Assembly: GCF_007993865.1 (NCBI RefSeq)
Contig: NZ_VIUH01000012.1
Location: 52,414 to 116,413, forward strand
DNA from: Pseudomonas sp. SJZ079
Lineage (GTDB): Bacteria; Pseudomonadota; Gammaproteobacteria; Pseudomonadales; Pseudomonadaceae
Reading direction: 5' to 3'
DNA length: 64,000 nucleotides
This document shows, piece by piece, positions 54,996-63,499 of the stretch (position 1 is the stretch's first letter; each line of letters opens with the position of its first letter). The position numbers and the translations under genes are program-made. The notes under the pieces are model-generated. The model was not told the DNA's origin and made no database searches. It worked only from the letters and a program-made list of their open reading frames with translations.

Positions 54996-56339
54996 ATGAA
55001 GGTCACTGTTTTTGGAAGCGGTTATGTCGGCCTGACTCAGGCAGCCTGCCTCGCAGAAGTAGGGCACAGCGTCTGCTGTATGGACGTCGATGCCGCGCGC
55101 ATCGCACTGCTCAATGAGGGCCGCTCGCCCATCTATGAACCGGGCCTGGCGGACTTGTTGAGCAAGAATCTGGCCGCCCAGCGCCTCAGTTTTACCGTCG
55201 ATACGGCGCAAGCGATCGCCTTCGCGGAGCTGATCTTCATCGCCGTCGGCACGCCCTCGCAGGCCGATGGCCAGGCGAATCTGGACAACCTGTTCGCGGT
55301 AGTCGATTCGATCGCAAGCCTGGCGACCGCGCCCAAGATCATCGTCAACAAATCCACGGCCCCGGTCGGCACGGTCGACAGCATCAAGGCTCGCCTGGTC
55401 GAACAGCTGGGCTCCGCCGAGCGCGCCGCGGCCTTTCAGGTGATGTCCAACCCCGAGTTTCTCAAGGAGGGCTCGGCGGTCGACGACTGCATGCGTCCCG
55501 AACGGATCATCATCGGCGCCGAGGATACCCAGGCGGTCGAGGTACTGCGCGACCTCTACAAACCCTTCAGCCGCCACCATGACAAGTTCATCACCATGGA
55601 CGCCCGCAGTGCCGAGCTGACCAAATACGCGGCCAACTGCATGCTGGCCACCAAGATTTCCTTTATCAACGAGATGGCCAACCTGGCCGATTGCCTGGGT
55701 GCCGATATCGAAATGGTCCGCCGTGGCATTGGCTCCGACTCGCGCATCGGCTACGACTTCATCTATCCGGGCTGCGGTTACGGCGGCTCCTGTTTCCCCA
55801 AGGACATCCGTGCGCTGAAACAGACGGCCCTGGACGTCGGCTACCCCTCACGCCTGCTCCAGGCGGTGGAGGCTATCAACGACAGCCAGAAGCACCGCTT
55901 GTTCGAAAAGATCAGCCGACACTTCAATGGCGATCTGGCCAGCAAGACCTTTGCCCTCTGGGGGTTGGCCTTCAAGCCCAACACCGACGACATGCGCGAG
56001 GCCTCCAGCCAGGTGTTGCTGCAACGCCTCTGGCAGGCTGGCGCCCGCGTCCGCGCCTACGATCCGAAAGCCATGCATGAAGCCGCGCAGATCTTCGGTG
56101 AGCGCAGCGACCTGTTCCTGGCCAGCAGCAAGGAAGACGCCCTGCAAGGGGCCGATGCCCTGGTGGTGGTAACCGAATGGTCGGACTTCCGGGTGCTCGA
56201 CCTCGACCTGGTCAAGGCGCGCCTGCCCAATCCGGTGGTGTTCGACGGCCGCAACCTGTTCGACCCGCAGCAGCTGGAGGCGGCGGGTATCGCCTATTTC
56301 GCGATCGGCCGCGGACGCCGGCATGAGGGTGCGGCATGA
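54996..56339 (+). CDS. ugd: UDP-glucose 6-dehydrogenase
   Basis: A 447-residue NAD-dependent enzyme converting UDP-glucose to UDP-glucuronate. The Rossmann motif TVFGSGYVGLTQAACLAEVG is at about residues 4-23, with NKSTAPVGTVD, NPEFLKEGSAVDD, and the catalytic cysteine Cys266 in GYGGSCFPKDIRAL. The C-terminal domain has LWGLAFKPNTDDMREASS. Start MKVTVFGSGY at 54996 is clear. It overlaps the epimerase by 4 bases and provides that enzyme's substrate. Confidence 0.94.
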   Translation: MKVTVFGSGYVGLTQAACLAEVGHSVCCMDVDAARIALLNEGRSPIYEPGLADLLSKNLAAQRLSFTVDTAQAIAFAELIFIAVGTPSQADGQANLDNLFAVVDSIASLATAPKIIVNKSTAPVGTVDSIKARLVEQLGSAERAAAFQVMSNPEFLKEGSAVDDCMRPERIIIGAEDTQAVEVLRDLYKPFSRHHDKFITMDARSAELTKYAANCMLATKISFINEMANLADCLGADIEMVRRGIGSDSRIGYDFIYPGCGYGGSCFPKDIRALKQTALDVGYPSRLLQAVEAINDSQKHRLFEKISRHFNGDLASKTFALWGLAFKPNTDDMREASSQVLLQRLWQAGARVRAYDPKAMHEAAQIFGERSDLFLASSKEDALQGADALVVVTEWSDFRVLDLDLVKARLPNPVVFDGRNLFDPQQLEAAGIAYFAIGRGRRHEGAA

Positions 56340-57337
56340 AGGTGCTGATTACCGGCGTGGCGGGTTTCATCGGCTCGCACACCGCCCTGCGTTTGTGTGC
56401 CGAGGGGCATGAGGTGGTCGGCATCGACAACCTCAACGACTACTACAGTGTCGACCTCAAAATGGCACGCCTCGAGCGGTTGGCCGGCCACGGCAACTTC
56501 CGCTTCCTGCGCCTGGACATCACCGACAAGCAAGCCCTGCTCGAGTTGTTCGCCCAGCAGCGTTTCACCCAGGTCATCCACCTGGCCGCACAAGCCGGGG
56601 TGCGCTACTCGCTGGATAACCCGGATGCCTATGCCCAGGCCAACCTGATCGGCTTCCTCAATCTGCTCGAAGCCTGCCGCCAGTCTCCGCCCGATCACCT
56701 GGTGTATGCCTCGAGCAGCTCGGTGTACGGCATGAACGACAAGATGCCGTTCTCCACCACCGATGCGGTCGACCGACCGGCCTCGTTGTATGCCGCGAGC
56801 AAGCGTGCCAACGAGCTGATGGCCTACACCTACGCGCACCTGTACCGCATTCCGGCCACCGGGCTGCGCTTCTTCACGGTCTACGGGCCGTGGGGACGCC
56901 CGGACATGGCGTTGTTCAAGTTCACCCAGAGTATCCTCAACGGGCAGCCGATCGAGGTGTATAACAATGGGCAGTTGTCGCGGGACTTCACCTACATCGA
57001 CGACATCGTCGAGGGTATCGTACGCCTGCTCGCGCGCCCGCCCGTCAGCCAGGCGGCCAGTGCTGCCGGCGGTTTGGCTGCAGTAGAAGCGCCGTGCCGC
57101 GTCCTCAATATCGGTCGCGGCGAGCCGGTCAAGTTGCTGGACTTCATCGAGTGCATCGAGTCCAGCCTGGGGCTGCAGGCGCAGAAGCGCTATCTGCCGA
57201 TGCAGCCCGGCGATATCGAGAAGACCTGGGCGGATGTATCGGAGCTGGCGCAACTGATCGATTTCCGCCCCGCCACCTCGCTGGCCACGGGGGTCGAGCG
57301 CTTCGTCAGTTGGTACCGGGCCTTTTATCGGGCTTAG
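56336..57337 (+). CDS. NAD-dependent epimerase, probable UDP-glucuronate 4-epimerase
   Basis: A 333-residue short-chain extended epimerase. Visible are GVAGFIGSHTALRLCAEGHE, the nucleotide-sugar block GIDNLNDYYSVDLKMARLE typical of UDP-GlcA 4-epimerases, SSSSVYG and the catalytic Tyr152-x3-Lys156 (YAASKRAN), plus FFTVYGPWGRPDMALFKF. It would convert UDP-glucuronate to UDP-galacturonate. Coupled to ugd by a 4-base overlap, it points the pathway towards galacturonic acid. UDP-glucose 4-epimerase is less likely given the DYYS block. Confidence 0.88.
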   Translation: MKVLITGVAGFIGSHTALRLCAEGHEVVGIDNLNDYYSVDLKMARLERLAGHGNFRFLRLDITDKQALLELFAQQRFTQVIHLAAQAGVRYSLDNPDAYAQANLIGFLNLLEACRQSPPDHLVYASSSSVYGMNDKMPFSTTDAVDRPASLYAASKRANELMAYTYAHLYRIPATGLRFFTVYGPWGRPDMALFKFTQSILNGQPIEVYNNGQLSRDFTYIDDIVEGIVRLLARPPVSQAASAAGGLAAVEAPCRVLNIGRGEPVKLLDFIECIESSLGLQAQKRYLPMQPGDIEKTWADVSELAQLIDFRPATSLATGVERFVSWYRAFYRA

Positions 57338-57377
57338 TAAAATTTGCTCTTACAACAATATTAAAACTGGAATACCC

Positions 57378-58121
57378 ATGCCCGACACGGTTTATGTATC
57401 CGTACTGATTCCCGCGAAAAACGAAGCCGGCAACCTCCCCTCGCTACTGCAGGAAGTGCGTACGGCACTCGCCGACGAAGCCTATGAAGTCATAGTCGTG
57501 GATGACGGCAGCACCGACACCAGCAAGGCCGAGCTGATTGCGCTGAAACAGGCTGGCTTCAAGGAGCTGCGCATCCTCAGTCATGAACGCTCGCTGGGCC
57601 AGAGCACCTCGATCTATCACGCGGCCATCCAGGCCAAAGGCGTCTGGCTGGCGACGCTGGATGGCGACGGACAGAACGACCCGGCGGATTTGCCAGGGAT
57701 GTTGGCGCTGGTGCGGGGCAGCGAGGGCCGCGCCGATGGCATCAAGCTGGTGGCCGGCCATCGGGTCAATCGCCGCGACACCGCCAGCAAACGCTGGGCC
57801 TCGCGCTTTGCCAATGGCCTGCGCAGCCGCATGCTCAAGGATGCAACGCCAGACACCGGCTGCGGCATCAAGGTAATCGAGCGCGCGGCCTTCCTGCGTC
57901 TGCCCTATTTCGATCACATGCACCGCTACATTCCGGCGCTGATCCGCCGCCATAACGGGCGCATGGTCGTCCACCCGGTCAATCACCGCTCGCGCAGTGC
58001 CGGGGTGTCCAAGTACGGCAACCTCGACCGCGCCCTGGTCGGCATCCTCGACCTGCTGGGCGTCTGGTGGCTGATCAGGCGCACCCGCCTGGATGCAATA
58101 CCTCAGGAAGTGGAGGGCTGA
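57378..58121 (+). CDS. Family 2 glycosyltransferase (polyprenyl-phosphate sugar transferase)
   Basis: A 247-residue GT2 enzyme of the dolichyl-phosphate-mannose-synthase/ArnC type. It has VSVLIPAKNEAGNLPSLLQE, VIVVDDGSTDTSKAEL, the metal-binding TLDGDGQNDPADLPGML, and KVIERAAFLRLPYFDHMHRY with NHRSRSAGVSKYGNLDRAL near the C-terminus. It lacks the C-terminal transmembrane pair of ArnC. It would load a uronic acid or another sugar onto undecaprenyl phosphate. A short AT-rich gap (57338-57377) separates it from the epimerase. Confidence 0.87.
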   Translation: MPDTVYVSVLIPAKNEAGNLPSLLQEVRTALADEAYEVIVVDDGSTDTSKAELIALKQAGFKELRILSHERSLGQSTSIYHAAIQAKGVWLATLDGDGQNDPADLPGMLALVRGSEGRADGIKLVAGHRVNRRDTASKRWASRFANGLRSRMLKDATPDTGCGIKVIERAAFLRLPYFDHMHRYIPALIRRHNGRMVVHPVNHRSRSAGVSKYGNLDRALVGILDLLGVWWLIRRTRLDAIPQEVEG

Positions 58122-58122
58122 G

Positions 58123-58401
58123 ATGGGCAAGGAAACCCTCTGGCTGGTGGTCGGTTTCGCCGGCCAGCTGGCCTTCACCGGCCGCTTCGCCCTGCAGTGG
58201 CTGTACAGCGAATACAAGAAGCGCAGCCTGATTCCGGTGGGCTTCTGGTACCTCAGCATCATCGGCAGCGCGCTCCTGCTGTCTTACGCGATCTATCGCG
58301 AAGATCCGGTGTTCATCCTCGGTCAATCCTTTGGTTTCGTCGTCTATCTGCGCAACCTGCAATTGATTGCCCGCAGCAAGCCCACAGAAAAAAAGGACTG
58401 A
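58123..58401 (+). CDS. Small membrane protein with lipid-A-disaccharide-synthase N-terminal (LAB_N) domain
   Basis: A 92-residue protein with three helices (LWLVVGFAGQLAFTGRFALQ; GFWYLSIIGSALLLSYAIY; VFILGQSFGFVVYLRNLQLI). It matches the LAB_N domain, known as the N-terminus of some LpxB proteins but here free-standing. It starts one base after the GT2 stop and ends 4 bases before the GT39 gene. Position between a polyprenyl-phosphate sugar transferase and a GT39 suggests it helps flip or present the lipid-linked sugar, comparable in placement to ArnE/ArnF. That role is inferred. Confidence 0.82.
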   Translation: MGKETLWLVVGFAGQLAFTGRFALQWLYSEYKKRSLIPVGFWYLSIIGSALLLSYAIYREDPVFILGQSFGFVVYLRNLQLIARSKPTEKKD

Positions 58402-58405
58402 CGCC

Positions 58406-59929
58406 ATGCGGATCAACCTCAGCCAGCGGATGGAGCTGTTTGCGCTGATGGGCCTGGCGTTGCTGCTGATCGGCGCCGGCCTGGGCCTGCGCCAACCGCT
58501 CAACGTCGACGAGGAGCGTTTCCTCGGCGTAGCCCTGGAAATGCTGCAGAACGGTTCCTGGTTCATTCCCCATCGTGCCGGCGAAATCTACCCGGACAAA
58601 CCGCCGCTGTTCATGTGGGCGGTGGCGCTGTTCATCAAGTTGACCAATGCCCCGAAGATCGCGCTGTTTCTCCCCGCCCTGCTGGCCGGGGTGGTCTCGA
58701 CTGCCTGCCTCTACGACCTCGGTCGGCGCTTGTGGAACCGCCGGATTGGGGTCATCGCTGCGCTGCTGTTCCTCGGCACCTACCAGACCTACAGCATCCT
58801 GCGCACCGGTCAGATCGACGGGTTTCTTTGCTTGTGGAGCGCGCTCGGTATCTATGGCATGGCCCGCCACCTGCTGCTCGGTCCGAGTTGGCGTTGGTTC
58901 TATCTGGCGTGCGCGGCGATGGGCTTTGGCATCATCAGCAAGGGCGTGGGCTTCCTGCCAATCCTCATGCTGTTGCCCTATGCCTACGCGGTGCGCAAGG
59001 GCTGGTCGGGCGTGGTGGCCATGCCGGGGCAGGGGCGCGCCTGGGCGCTGGGCTTAGTGGTTGCGCTGGCCGCTGTCGCCGTGTGGCTGGTGCCTGTGCT
59101 GGTCAGCGTCATGCTGCGAGGCGATCCGGCCAGCCTGGCCTATGTGCAGGAAATCCTGTTGAAGCAGACGGCCCAGCGCTACGCGAGTGCCTGGGCCCAC
59201 CACGAGCCGTTCTGGTACTTCCTGGTCAAGGTGATCCCCAAGTACTGGCTGCCGATGTTCCTGGCCCTGCCTTGGCTGGTGCCGGCCTGGCGTCGGCAGT
59301 TGCTCAAACATGACGGCCGCGTTCTGGTGTTGCTCGGTTGGGTCGTGCTGGTGGTGCTGTTCTTCAGTCTCAGCAGCGGCAAGCGCAAGCTCTATATTTA
59401 CCCCGCACTCCCGGCTCTTGTGCTGGTGGTGGCGCCGCTGGTGCCCTGGCTGCTGCGGCGCTGGTTCGCCAAGCGAGCACTGGGTCGAAAAGTGTTCATC
59501 GGTCTGACCGTGCTCTGGTTCTGCGCCTGGTTTGCCCGCGGCTTCATTCAGCCGCTCAAGGAAGGGACCAATCCCCACGAGACGGTAATGCGCGAGGCCG
59601 CCGAACTGAGCAACGGGGCGGACCTGCTATTGGTCGGCTGGCGTGAAGGGAACTGGCTGTTCGCCCAGCAACCCATCGTGCACTTTGGCTTCGCCACGGG
59701 CGCCACGGTGGACTCCGCCGCCACTTGGTTGCGCAAGCATCCCCAGGCTTTCGTGCTCCTGCCGGGAGCGGACCTTGCACGCTGCTTCTTACCCGACAAG
59801 GCCCGTGAGCTTGGAACTACATCGCGGGCGGAGTGGTTTCTGGTCGGATCAGACGCCGACAACGGTGACTGTTCCGGCGAGCCTCCCGCCACTGAATATC
59901 GATTCGAGTGGCAGCGCAGGGCGCTCTGA
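58406..59929 (+). CDS. ArnT-like GT39 glycosyltransferase
   Basis: A 507-residue polytopic enzyme with about 12 helices and a soluble periplasmic C-terminus. The catalytic first loop NVDEERFLGVALEMLQNGSW corresponds to the GT39/ArnT acidic motif, followed by PDKPPLFMWAVALFIKL and ILRTGQIDGFLCLWSALG. ArnT-type enzymes move a sugar from undecaprenyl phosphate to lipid A. With the upstream genes, the donor would be a uronic acid. No arnA/arnB homologues are present, so aminoarabinose is unlikely. Confidence 0.87.
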   Translation: MRINLSQRMELFALMGLALLLIGAGLGLRQPLNVDEERFLGVALEMLQNGSWFIPHRAGEIYPDKPPLFMWAVALFIKLTNAPKIALFLPALLAGVVSTACLYDLGRRLWNRRIGVIAALLFLGTYQTYSILRTGQIDGFLCLWSALGIYGMARHLLLGPSWRWFYLACAAMGFGIISKGVGFLPILMLLPYAYAVRKGWSGVVAMPGQGRAWALGLVVALAAVAVWLVPVLVSVMLRGDPASLAYVQEILLKQTAQRYASAWAHHEPFWYFLVKVIPKYWLPMFLALPWLVPAWRRQLLKHDGRVLVLLGWVVLVVLFFSLSSGKRKLYIYPALPALVLVVAPLVPWLLRRWFAKRALGRKVFIGLTVLWFCAWFARGFIQPLKEGTNPHETVMREAAELSNGADLLLVGWREGNWLFAQQPIVHFGFATGATVDSAATWLRKHPQAFVLLPGADLARCFLPDKARELGTTSRAEWFLVGSDADNGDCSGEPPATEYRFEWQRRAL

Positions 59930-59975
59930 TTACCAGGCCGAGCCAGCCAGGATTTCGTTCGCCAATACCCCATTA

Positions 59976-60008
59976 CAGTCGCCGCCCAGATAACTGGGCA
60001 GGCGGCTG
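59976..60008 (+). terminator. Hairpin after the GT39 gene
   Basis: CAGTCGCCGCCCAG (59976-59989) pairs with CTGGGCAGGCGGCTG (59994-60008), with one bulged base and loop ATAA. It is a strong stem without a T tract, 46 bases after the stop. Confidence 0.5.
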
Positions 60009-60032
60009 TGCAACGCCTAAGGATCGATCTGG

Positions 60033-60977
60033 ATGAATGACGCTAATCGCTCAAATGTGCAAGCCCCTTGGCCACGCAGGCGATGGATTTGGCTGGCCTC
60101 GAGCGTGTTTGTGCTGACGCTCATAGGGATCGCCTCCTGCCGATTCTATTGGCATCAGCAATTCTATTATCACCTGCTCGGCCAACTGAGCGCGGACCCT
60201 GCCCCCGGCCAGGATATCTGGCTCCCCGATTACAAAGTGGTTATCGATGCTAAGCCGATAGAGGGCGCTGATAACCTTTCGGGGATTACCTACGACAGCG
60301 ACAAGGACCGTTTGCTCACCGTTATCAATAAAGGCGCTATGGCGATTGTGGCGCTGAGCAGAAGCGGGGAAGTGCTCGACCGCTATCCACTCAAGGGCTT
60401 TGATGACGTTGAAGGGCTGGCCTACATGGGCAATGGCCGCCTGGTGCTGGTAGAAGAAGGTGCCCAGCAGCTGCGCTTCGTCGACCTGCCGGCCTCGGGG
60501 CAGGAGATCAGCGCCCGGGATACGCCGTTCCTCGCGCTGGCCATCAACCTGAGTGAGCATAACAAGGGCTTTGAAGGCGTTGCTTACGACATTGCTGGCG
60601 ATCGCGTATTTGTGATTAAAGAGCGTGATCCGCGGCAACTATACGAGGTTTCTGGCGCCGCCAAATCCCTGGACGGTAGGTTGCAACTTAAAATTCACGA
60701 CCTGACCAGCTGGATTGATCGCAGTGTGTTTGGCCGAGATATCTCGGACGTCTATCACGATCCTAAAACCGGCCATCTGCTGATCCTCAGCGATCAATCG
60801 AAACTGCTCATCGAAGTGGATGACGCTGGAAACTACGTGAGTTTTCGATCGCTGCTAGGCGGTATCACTGACCTCAAGGCCAGCGCACCGCAGGCGGAAG
60901 GGGTAACCATGGACCACTCGGGAAATCTGTTCGTGGTGAGTGAGCCTAATTTATTTTATGCGTTCAAGAAAGATTAG
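60033..60977 (+). CDS. SdiA-regulated/YjiK-type beta-propeller protein
   Basis: A 314-residue protein with an N-terminal anchor helix at about residues 18-36 (WIWLASSVFVLTLIGIASCR) and a periplasmic propeller-like domain. Repeated blades show LSGITYDSDKDRLLTVINKG, VEGLAYMGNGRLVLVEEGAQ, FEGVAYDIAGDRVFVIKERD and ISDVYHDPKTGHLLILSDQS. This fits the SdiA-regulated domain family, whose function is unknown. Base composition looks somewhat less GC-rich than the neighbours. It may be a free-standing gene behind the uronate cluster. Confidence 0.8.
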   Translation: MNDANRSNVQAPWPRRRWIWLASSVFVLTLIGIASCRFYWHQQFYYHLLGQLSADPAPGQDIWLPDYKVVIDAKPIEGADNLSGITYDSDKDRLLTVINKGAMAIVALSRSGEVLDRYPLKGFDDVEGLAYMGNGRLVLVEEGAQQLRFVDLPASGQEISARDTPFLALAINLSEHNKGFEGVAYDIAGDRVFVIKERDPRQLYEVSGAAKSLDGRLQLKIHDLTSWIDRSVFGRDISDVYHDPKTGHLLILSDQSKLLIEVDDAGNYVSFRSLLGGITDLKASAPQAEGVTMDHSGNLFVVSEPNLFYAFKKD

Positions 60978-61447
60978 AATCCGGCCGGCGACTACTGCCG
61001 AACGTCGATGCCGGAGGGGCGTTAGCTGCTGACTGAATAAGGCGTTGCCGATGAGGGGCGATCTCCTCAGGGGCTCCTGGAGGCCAACTTTGATTTGAGC
61101 GAGGTTGGCTGCCAGCGCAAACGCTTCTACTCCGCTGGCATTGCACGCCTGCCCGGCTGCCATCTAGGGTCAGCGCCGCTCGGTCGTGACCGGCCTTGGT
61201 TACTTGCTGGACGACAATCAGCAGTGCAGGGCATGAGTCGTTCGGCTCGCCCGCTGAAGCCGGTGCCGCGCGCATTGCCCGCACCTGTCGGTGCGCGCCC
61301 TGAATGTTCGCGGCTGGCTGTAATCCGGCGCCGGCGTCCAGCCGTTAGCACTGCTTGTCCAGTGCTCGCAGTAGCGAGGCGGCGGCGCGCAGGCAGTAGA
61401 TCGACTACGGCAAGCGGCGCCGACGCAGCTAGTGCGAGTGCCAGGCG
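60978..61447. other. 470-base non-coding stretch
   Basis: No frame here has codon usage or a start site that looks genuine. The last 120 bases are full of short GC-rich repeats (GGCGGCGGCGCGCAGGCAG, CGGCAAGCGGCGCCGACG) similar in style to the tctB-tctC spacer. No terminator for the thiolase gene is obvious. Confidence 0.5.
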
Positions 61448-62629
61448 TTAGTCGCGTTCGATGGCCAGGGCCACACCCTGACCGCCGCCGATGCACAGGG
61501 TGGCCAGGCCTTTCTTGGCGTCGCGCTTGAGCATCTCGTGCAGCAGGGTCACCAGCACCCGGCAGCCGGAGGCGCCGATCGGGTGGCCGAGGGCGATGGC
61601 ACCGCCGTTGACGTTGACCTTGCTGGCATCCCAGCCCAGCTCCTGGCCGACCGCCAACGCCTGGGCGGCGAAGGCTTCGTTGGCTTCGATCAGCTCGAGC
61701 TCACTCAACTGCCAGCCGGCCTTGTCCAGGCAGCGGCGGGTCGCCGAGACCGGACCGATGCCCATGATCGCCGGGTCGACGCCGGCATTGGCGTAACCGG
61801 CGATCCGCGCCAGCACCGGCAGGCCGAGGGCCTGGGCCTTGCTCGCGCTCATCAGCAGCACCGCGGCGGCGCCGTCGTTGAGGCTGGAGGCGTTGCCGGC
61901 GGTGACGCTGCCGTCCTGCTTGAACGCCGGTTTGAGCTTGCTCAGGGCCTCGGCGCTGGCGCCAGCGCGCGGCTGCTCGTCGCTGGCGAAGGCGACGGGC
62001 TCGCCCTTGCGCTGGGGGATCAGGATCGGGGTGATCTCGTCGGCGAAGCGCCCGCCCTCGATGGCCGCGCAGGCCTTCTGCTGCGAGGCGGCGGCGAAGG
62101 CATCCTGGGCTTCGCGGCTGATGGCGTACTTGTCCACCAGGTTCTCGGCGGTGACACCCATGTGGTAATCGTTGAAGGCGTCCCACAGACCGTCTTCGAT
62201 CATGCTGTCGAGCACTTTACCGTGGCCCATGCGCAGGCCGGTGCGGGCGCCGGGCATGACGTAGGGGGCCAGGCTCATGTTCTCCATGCCGCCGGCGATG
62301 ATCACCTCGGCATCGCCGCAGCGGATGGCCTGGGCACCCAGGTGCAGGGCTTTGAGGCCCGAGCCGCAGACCTTGTTCAGGGTCAGCGCCGGCACCGCAT
62401 GGGGCAGGCCGGCCTTGATCGCGGCCTGGCGCGCGGGGTTCTGCCCGGCGCCGGCGGTGAGCACGTGACCGAGGATCACTTCGTCGACCTCGGCGCCATT
62501 CAGGCCGGTTTGCTCGAGCAGGCGGCGGATCACCGCGGCGCCCAGTTCGACTGCCGGGATGCCGGCCAGTGCACCCTGGAAGCTGCCGATGGCGGTACGG
62601 GTGGCGGCGACTATGACGACTTCTTGCAT
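61448..62629 (-). CDS. atoB: Acetyl-CoA C-acetyltransferase (thiolase)
   Basis: A 393-residue thiolase. The nucleophilic Cys lies in [19 protein letters not shown] (near residue 88), His in [17 protein letters not shown] and the second Cys in [15 protein letters not shown]. It cleaves acetoacetyl-CoA to acetyl-CoA, or the reverse. Start [15 protein letters not shown] at 62629; the 41 residues upstream in frame overlap a REP element. With the CoA-transferase genes upstream on the same strand it forms a short-chain keto-acid (acetoacetate) degradation unit. Confidence 0.93.
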   Translation of the reverse strand: MQEVVIVAATRTAIGSFQGALAGIPAVELGAAVIRRLLEQTGLNGAEVDEVILGHVLTAGAGQNPARQAAIKAGLPHAVPALTLNKVCGSGLKALHLGAQAIRCGDAEVIIAGGMENMSLAPYVMPGARTGLRMGHGKVLDSMIEDGLWDAFNDYHMGVTAENLVDKYAISREAQDAFAAASQQKACAAIEGGRFADEITPILIPQRKGEPVAFASDEQPRAGASAEALSKLKPAFKQDGSVTAGNASSLNDGAAAVLLMSASKAQALGLPVLARIAGYANAGVDPAIMGIGPVSATRRCLDKAGWQLSELELIEANEAFAAQALAVGQELGWDASKVNVNGGAIALGHPIGASGCRVLVTLLHEMLKRDAKKGLATLCIGGGQGVALAIERD

Positions 62630-62657
62630 GGGATGACTCCTGCGAATGATCGGCCCT

Positions 62658-62723
62658 TGTGGGAGCGGGCTTGCCCGCGAACCGGGCGGTTCGAAAAGCG
62701 TCGCGACCACGGCCGCTCCCACA
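62658..62723. repeat. REP element pair
   Basis: TGTGGGAGCGGGCTTGCCCG (from 62658) is a textbook Pseudomonas REP with a GCGGGC-TT-GCCCGC palindrome, and GGCCGCTCCCACA (62711-62723) is the inverted partner. It lies between the thiolase and CoA-transferase genes of one leftward operon. Confidence 0.8.
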
Positions 62724-62806
62724 GCGACCGCTGAACCGGACAGCAGCTTCAATAAAACGCCCCGGAGGCGCCGTGCGTGGTGGCGGACTCCGAGGCGCTA
62801 GACAAC

Positions 62807-63463
62807 CTAGAAGGTCATTTCAATGACATCGTCCGGCACGATTAGCTTGCCGGCGGTCTTGGCGACGATCTCTTCGACGCTGACTCCCGGCGCGCGCTCA
62901 CGCAGGATGAAGGCGCCGTTGTCGATCTCCAGGTAGGCCAGGTCGGTGAGCACCTTGCGGATACAGCCGCAGCCGGTGAGCGGCAGGCTGCAATGCTTGA
63001 GCAGCTTGGACTCGCCGTCCTTGGAGGCGTGGGTCATGGTGACGATGATGTTGTCGGCACCGGCCACCAGGTCCATGGCGCCGCCCATACCCTTGATCAG
63101 CTTACCGGGGATCATCCAGGAGGCGATGTTGCCGTGCACGTCCACCTCGAAGGCGCCGAGCACGGTGAGGTCGACGTGGCCGCCGCGGATCATGGCGAAG
63201 GACTCGGCCGAGGAGAAGATCGAGGCGCCCTTGCGCGCGGTGACCGTCTGCTTGCCGGCGTTGATCATGTCGGCGTCCACTTCGTCCTCGGTGGGGAAGG
63301 CGCCCATGCCGAGCAGGCCGTTTTCCGATTGCAGCATCACGTCGATGCCTGCCGGCACGTAGTTGGCCACCAGGGTCGGAATGCCGATGCCTAAGTTGAC
63401 GTAGTAACCATCCTGCAACTCGCGCGCCACACGCTGAGCCATCTGTTCACGGGTAAGAGCCAT
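62807..63463 (-). CDS. 3-oxoacid CoA-transferase subunit B
   Basis: A 218-residue beta subunit. The catalytic glutamate lies in LQSENGLLGMGAFPTEDEVD (about residues 44-63), with the family start GYYVNLGIGIPTLVANYVP and GGHVDLTVLGAFEVDVHGNI. It transfers CoA from succinyl-CoA (or acetyl-CoA) to acetoacetate or a related keto acid, with the alpha subunit encoded just upstream. Whether it is the ScoAB or AtoDA type cannot be settled. Confidence 0.92.
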   Translation of the reverse strand: MALTREQMAQRVARELQDGYYVNLGIGIPTLVANYVPAGIDVMLQSENGLLGMGAFPTEDEVDADMINAGKQTVTARKGASIFSSAESFAMIRGGHVDLTVLGAFEVDVHGNIASWMIPGKLIKGMGGAMDLVAGADNIIVTMTHASKDGESKLLKHCSLPLTGCGCIRKVLTDLAYLEIDNGAFILRERAPGVSVEEIVAKTAGKLIVPDDVIEMTF

Positions 63464-63499
63464 GACGAAAACCTCTTGTTATCGGTAGTTGCGGGTTGA

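Noticed and set aside
61010..61450. GTTAG-containing sequences resembling integron attC ends
   Set aside because: The required R/L core pairing and intervening palindrome are absent, and there is no integrase or cassette structure.
61095..61451. Open frame of 118 codons before the thiolase end
   Set aside because: Arg/Pro/Ala-rich with no start signal; probably an artefact of GC-rich repeats.
61538..62734. Plus-strand open frame of 398 codons opposite the thiolase
   Set aside because: Antisense shadow with Gly/Ala/Arg/His-rich sequence and no motif.
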